A DNA stretch of 8,255 nucleotides. It comes from Desulfofustis sp. (GTDB lineage: Bacteria; Desulfobacterota; Desulfobulbia; Desulfobulbales; Desulfocapsaceae). Of this stretch, positions 6,677 through 8,255 are shown piece after piece. The notes under the pieces are model-generated. The model saw nothing but the letters and a program-made list of their open reading frames with translations. It was not told the origin of the DNA and did no database searches. The position numbers and the translations under genes were made by a program. The DNA lies in NCBI GenBank assembly GCA_030604345.1, contig JAUVWB010000055.1, positions 1 to 8,255 on the forward strand, written 5' to 3'. The number at the start of each line of letters is the position of its first letter. The first letter of the stretch is position 1.

Positions 6677-7555
6677 TTCCCTGAGCGTCTTGCCGGTAAG
6701 ATGAAGGAAGACATCTTCCAGGTTGGCTGAATGGACGGCCATTTCCGAAAGATTAATGTCGCAGGAAAGCAGCTGGGTAAGCGCTGCCTCGACGTCTTCC
6801 GTCTGGATCGTTACGCCACCGGCTTCCACGGTAAAAGACATGGGCAGACAATCGAGCTGGCTTGCCACCGAGGCATGGGAAAGGGTGATGGTGTTGGTCT
6901 TGCAGTAGGTATTGATCAATCGTGCCGGACTGTCTTGGGCAATGATCACTCCCTGGTCCATGATGGCTACCACATCGCAGAGAAACTCGGCCTCCTCCAT
7001 GGAGTGGGTGGTCATGATGATCGTCTTGCCGTCCTTTTTGATGTCTTTCACTATGTTCCATAAATAGCGGCGCGATTGCGGGTCGAGACCGGTGGACGGT
7101 TCGTCGAGAAAGATCAGTTCCGGTTGGTTGATTAAGGCCAAGGCCAGCATCAGTCGCTGCCGTTGGCCGCCGGAGAGCTGGTTGTTGCGACGCTCGAGCA
7201 GCGGGCCGAGATCGCAGCGTTCGATCAGCCGGTCCAACTGTTCCCGCTTGCGGAACAAGGAACGGTAACACTGCAGCGTCTCGCGAACGGACAGAAAATT
7301 CAACAGGGAGGTATGCTGGAACTGAATGCCGATTTCTTCTTTGAAAAAGAGATCTCGTCTTCTGCCCTTGTAGAGAATCGTCCCTCGAGTCGGCTCAATG
7401 ATGCCTTCGATGACCTCCATGGTTGTCGTCTTACCGGCCCCGTTTGGTCCGAGCAAGCCGAAACAACTGCCGGTCTCGACCTGAAACGAGACATCCTTGA
7501 CCGCCAGTGAAGAACGGTATTTCTTCTGCAGGTTGATTACATCAAGGATGGTCAT
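6674..7555 (-). CDS. ABC transporter ATP-binding protein
   Basis: A 293-aa nucleotide-binding subunit with all catalytic elements in order: Walker A G36-PNGAGKT43, Q-loop Q80 (GIQFQHTSL), signature L127-SGGQ131, Walker B with the catalytic glutamate (LIFLDE, 147-152), D-loop G156-LD, and H-loop H184. The C-terminal 80 or so residues end in NLEDVFLHLTGKTLRE, characteristic of the ATPases paired with ABC-2 exporters (DrrA/CcmA-like). It hydrolyses ATP on the cytoplasmic face to drive the permease encoded 15 nt downstream. I chose ATG 7555, where the domain begins (MTILDVINLQKKY). A GTG at 7612 would add 19 residues unlike the family. The SD (AAGAAG) is weak. Confidence 0.95.
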   Translation of the reverse strand: MTILDVINLQKKYRSSLAVKDVSFQVETGSCFGLLGPNGAGKTTTMEVIEGIIEPTRGTILYKGRRRDLFFKEEIGIQFQHTSLLNFLSVRETLQCYRSLFRKREQLDRLIERCDLGPLLERRNNQLSGGQRQRLMLALALINQPELIFLDEPSTGLDPQSRRYLWNIVKDIKKDGKTIIMTTHSMEEAEFLCDVVAIMDQGVIIAQDSPARLINTYCKTNTITLSHASVASQLDCLPMSFTVEAGGVTIQTEDVEAALTQLLSCDINLSEMAVHSANLEDVFLHLTGKTLRE

Positions 7556-7632
7556 CTTCTTGTGGCCTGATCGGGGGCAATCTGTCGCTGCCAGGTTGGG
7601 GCCATCTGGCACAGCCGCTGGTGTCTCTTGTA

Positions 7633-7876
7633 AGGTTCATCCGGAATGAGCGTACTTTTTTGAGTTACCAGCAAAGAGTCCGGCGAAGGGCATCGCTTGC
7701 AAACGCTGCTCTTCGGCCCCATCGCCGTCACGCCACGGCTGAAAGACGGGCCATCCGTGGCCTGCTGTCAGGTGCGGAGGTCCTGTCCGCAACCCTGCGG
7801 GCCTCCGTCAATCGTTTTCCACCGATACCTTTCGCGGCCGCGGTTGCAGAGACGTACGTTTGGGCCGGATGAACCT
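7633..7876 (+). ncRNA. Candidate structured RNA closed by a long terminal helix (unidentified family)
   Basis: AGGTTCATCCGG (7633-7644) is perfectly complementary to CCGGATGAACCT (7865-7876). Pairing continues inward in register: two A·G mismatches, then UGAG (7647-7650) with UUUG (7859-7862) using three G·U and one A-U, then CGUAC (7651-7655) with GUACG (7854-7858), one U·C mismatch, then UUUUUG (7657-7662) with CAGAGA (7847-7852). That is about 27 pairs over 30 positions. Inside are ACC/GGU (7667-7669, 7842-7844), GCAAAG with CUUU(C)GC (7671-7676, 7829-7835), CGGCGA/UCGCCG (7681-7686, 7722-7727), GCCACGG/CCGUGGC (7732-7738, 7755-7761), GCGGAGG/CCUCCGU (7774-7780, 7802-7808) capped by CCGCA/UGCGG, and AUCG/CGAU (7811-7814, 7823-7826). 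The wobbles favour the plus strand. No known RNA family is recognised and no plus-strand promoter is clear. A miniature inverted-repeat element is the alternative. Confidence 0.45.
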
Positions 7877-7878
7877 CT

Positions 7879-7906
7879 TTTATCATTAGTCGGTTCTTCT
7901 CGGCAA
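7879..7906 (-). promoter_or_regulatory. Possible promoter for the ABC/tcdA/thpR operon
   Basis: On the minus strand TTGCCG (7901-7906) is separated by 16 nt from GATAAA (7879-7884); each hexamer matches the sigma70 consensus at 4 of 6 positions. Transcription would begin near 7872, within the outer arm of the inverted repeat, and give a leader of over 300 nt before the ATPase start at 7555. The match is modest, and a promoter closer to 7555 cannot be excluded. Confidence 0.25.
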
Positions 7907-7947
7907 GGGCTATTCCGCAGAGGGATGGAGGAGAGGCAAAAGCATGA

Positions 7948-7976
7948 TTGACTTGAAAAACATTGTTAGTTAATAT
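7948..7976 (+). promoter_or_regulatory. Sigma70-type promoter of the PerR-like regulator gene
   Basis: TTGACT (7948-7953) and TAATAT (7971-7976) are separated by exactly 17 nt, the optimal spacing, in a locally AT-rich stretch that contrasts with the GC-rich surroundings. The predicted start is near 7983, inside the inverted repeat described next, leaving a leader of about 26 nt that carries a strong SD. This is the most convincing promoter in the window. Confidence 0.75.
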
Positions 7977-7991
7977 TAATAACAGTTATTA
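7977..7991. promoter_or_regulatory. Putative PerR/Fur-type operator (7-1-7 inverted repeat)
   Basis: TAATAACAGTTATTA is a perfect 15-bp inverted repeat of two 7-bp arms around one base. This matches the architecture of PerR and Fur boxes (PerR consensus TTATAATnATTATAA). It directly abuts the -10 hexamer and covers the predicted transcription start of the downstream Fur-family gene, a placement suited to autorepression. A further 10-bp palindrome TTAATATTAA (7970-7979) overlaps the -10. Confidence 0.7.
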
Positions 7992-7996
7992 CCTTT

Positions 7997-8004
7997 GGAG
8001 GTGA
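7997..8004 (+). promoter_or_regulatory. Strong ribosome binding site deciding the GTG start of the regulator
   Basis: GGAGGTGA is fully complementary to the 16S rRNA 3' end. Its GGAGG core is 7 nt from the GTG at 8009 but 13 nt from the ATG at 8015. This favours GTG and the N-terminus (M)RMTNQRE, which is also the usual start of PerR-like proteins. Confidence 0.7.
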
Positions 8005-8008
8005 GCCG

Positions 8009-8255
8009 GTGCGGATGACCAACCAGCGTGAGATGATTCTGCATGAGCTACGGCGCAGCAGACAGCACCTCAGCGCGGATGAACTCCATGAACGGGTGAA
8101 GAAACTGATGCCTCGTATCAGCCTGGCCACGGTTTATCGCAACCTGGAAACTCTTTCTGCGGCAGGGGTCATCACCAAGCTGGAGATCAGTGGCCGGCAA
8201 AAACGATTTGATTATGATGTGCGGGAGCACGATCATATCTATTGTGTCAGGTGCC
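8009..8255 (+). CDS. perR: Fur-family regulator, PerR-like (C-terminus beyond window)
   Basis: The first 82 residues of a Fur-superfamily repressor are visible. The winged helix includes TNQREMILHEL, SADELHERVKKLMPRISLATVYRNLETLSAAGVI (recognition helix LATVYRNLETL) and the wing ITKLEISGRQKRFDYD. H20, D68, H74 and H76 match the spacing and context of the B. subtilis PerR regulatory-site ligands H37, D85, H91 and H93, as I recall that sequence. In particular D68 in the RFD motif is the Asp associated with PerR-type peroxide sensing; Fur tends to carry Glu. C79 and C82 form the first structural zinc CxxC, and the second pair would lie beyond the edge. PerR-type proteins repress peroxide-defence genes until metal-catalysed His oxidation releases them. 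The upstream 7-1-7 box suggests self-regulation. A zinc or iron regulator remains possible until the C-terminus is seen. Confidence 0.85.
   Translation, partial: MRMTNQREMILHELRRSRQHLSADELHERVKKLMPRISLATVYRNLETLSAAGVITKLEISGRQKRFDYDVREHDHIYCVRC

Noticed and set aside
7556..7612. 19-residue N-terminal extension of the ABC ATPase
   Set aside because: The domain starts cleanly at ATG 7555 and the extension has no resemblance to the family.
7621..7872. 83-codon plus-strand frame starting at a GTG across the structured region
   Set aside because: No SD, Arg/Ala-rich translation with no family resemblance, and the frame lies wholly within the paired RNA-like segment.
7633..7876. Retron-type ncRNA, because the long complementary ends recall the a1/a2 repeats
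   Set aside because: No reverse transcriptase gene is adjacent in the window and no single long msd-like stem is present.
7633..7876. RNase P RNA, tmRNA, SRP RNA or 6S RNA
   Set aside because: Their conserved core strings are not found by eye on either strand, and the multibranched fold does not suit 6S RNA.

Overview
The window reads as an ordinary bacterial chromosome segment with moderately high GC. It is densely packed, with short intergenic gaps, Shine-Dalgarno (SD) sites and several coupled genes. The protein set suggests a Gram-negative anaerobe, possibly of the Desulfobacterota (deltaproteobacterial) type. That set is: MJ0042-type zinc-ribbon proteins, a DMT permease, an ABC-2 exporter, TcdA, ThpR and a PerR-like Fur-family regulator. 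The lineage is an inference from gene style only. I see no rRNA, tRNA, CRISPR array or recognisable transposase.

Layout. Positions 1-1395 (minus strand) hold folA (dihydrofolate reductase), then a small VOC-family protein, then the N-terminal part of a D-2-hydroxyacid dehydrogenase that runs off the left edge. A compact divergent control region (1396-1542) separates them from a plus-strand run of three genes (1543-4284). These are a 115-aa zinc-ribbon protein, a 472-aa protein that repeats the same two-zinc-site layout and adds a membrane domain, and an EamA/DMT-type permease whose GTG start overlaps the preceding stop. This run converges on a minus-strand operon (7555-4310). In transcription order that operon encodes an ABC ATPase, an ABC-2 permease, TcdA (t6A dehydratase) and ThpR (RNA 2',3'-cyclic phosphodiesterase). 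The spacings are 15 nt, 4 nt and a 115-nt overlap.

The right end (7556-8008) is the least ordinary part, a gap of about 450 bp. It holds a 244-nt segment (7633-7876) closed by a long complementary helix of about 27 pairs, with several internal hairpins. Nearly all of its non-Watson-Crick positions become G-U pairs only if the plus strand is the RNA, so I propose an unidentified structured RNA. A miniature inverted-repeat element is the main alternative. After it comes a clear sigma70-type promoter, a perfect 7-1-7 inverted repeat placed at the expected start site, a strong SD and the start of a PerR-like regulator. This looks like a self-regulated peroxide or metal sensor.

How the genes work together. 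The ABC pair forms one exporter. TcdA and ThpR both act on RNA and are tightly coupled to each other, but have no evident link to the exporter's substrate. The two zinc-ribbon proteins look like related partners. FolA, the VOC protein and the dehydrogenase share a strand but not an obvious pathway.
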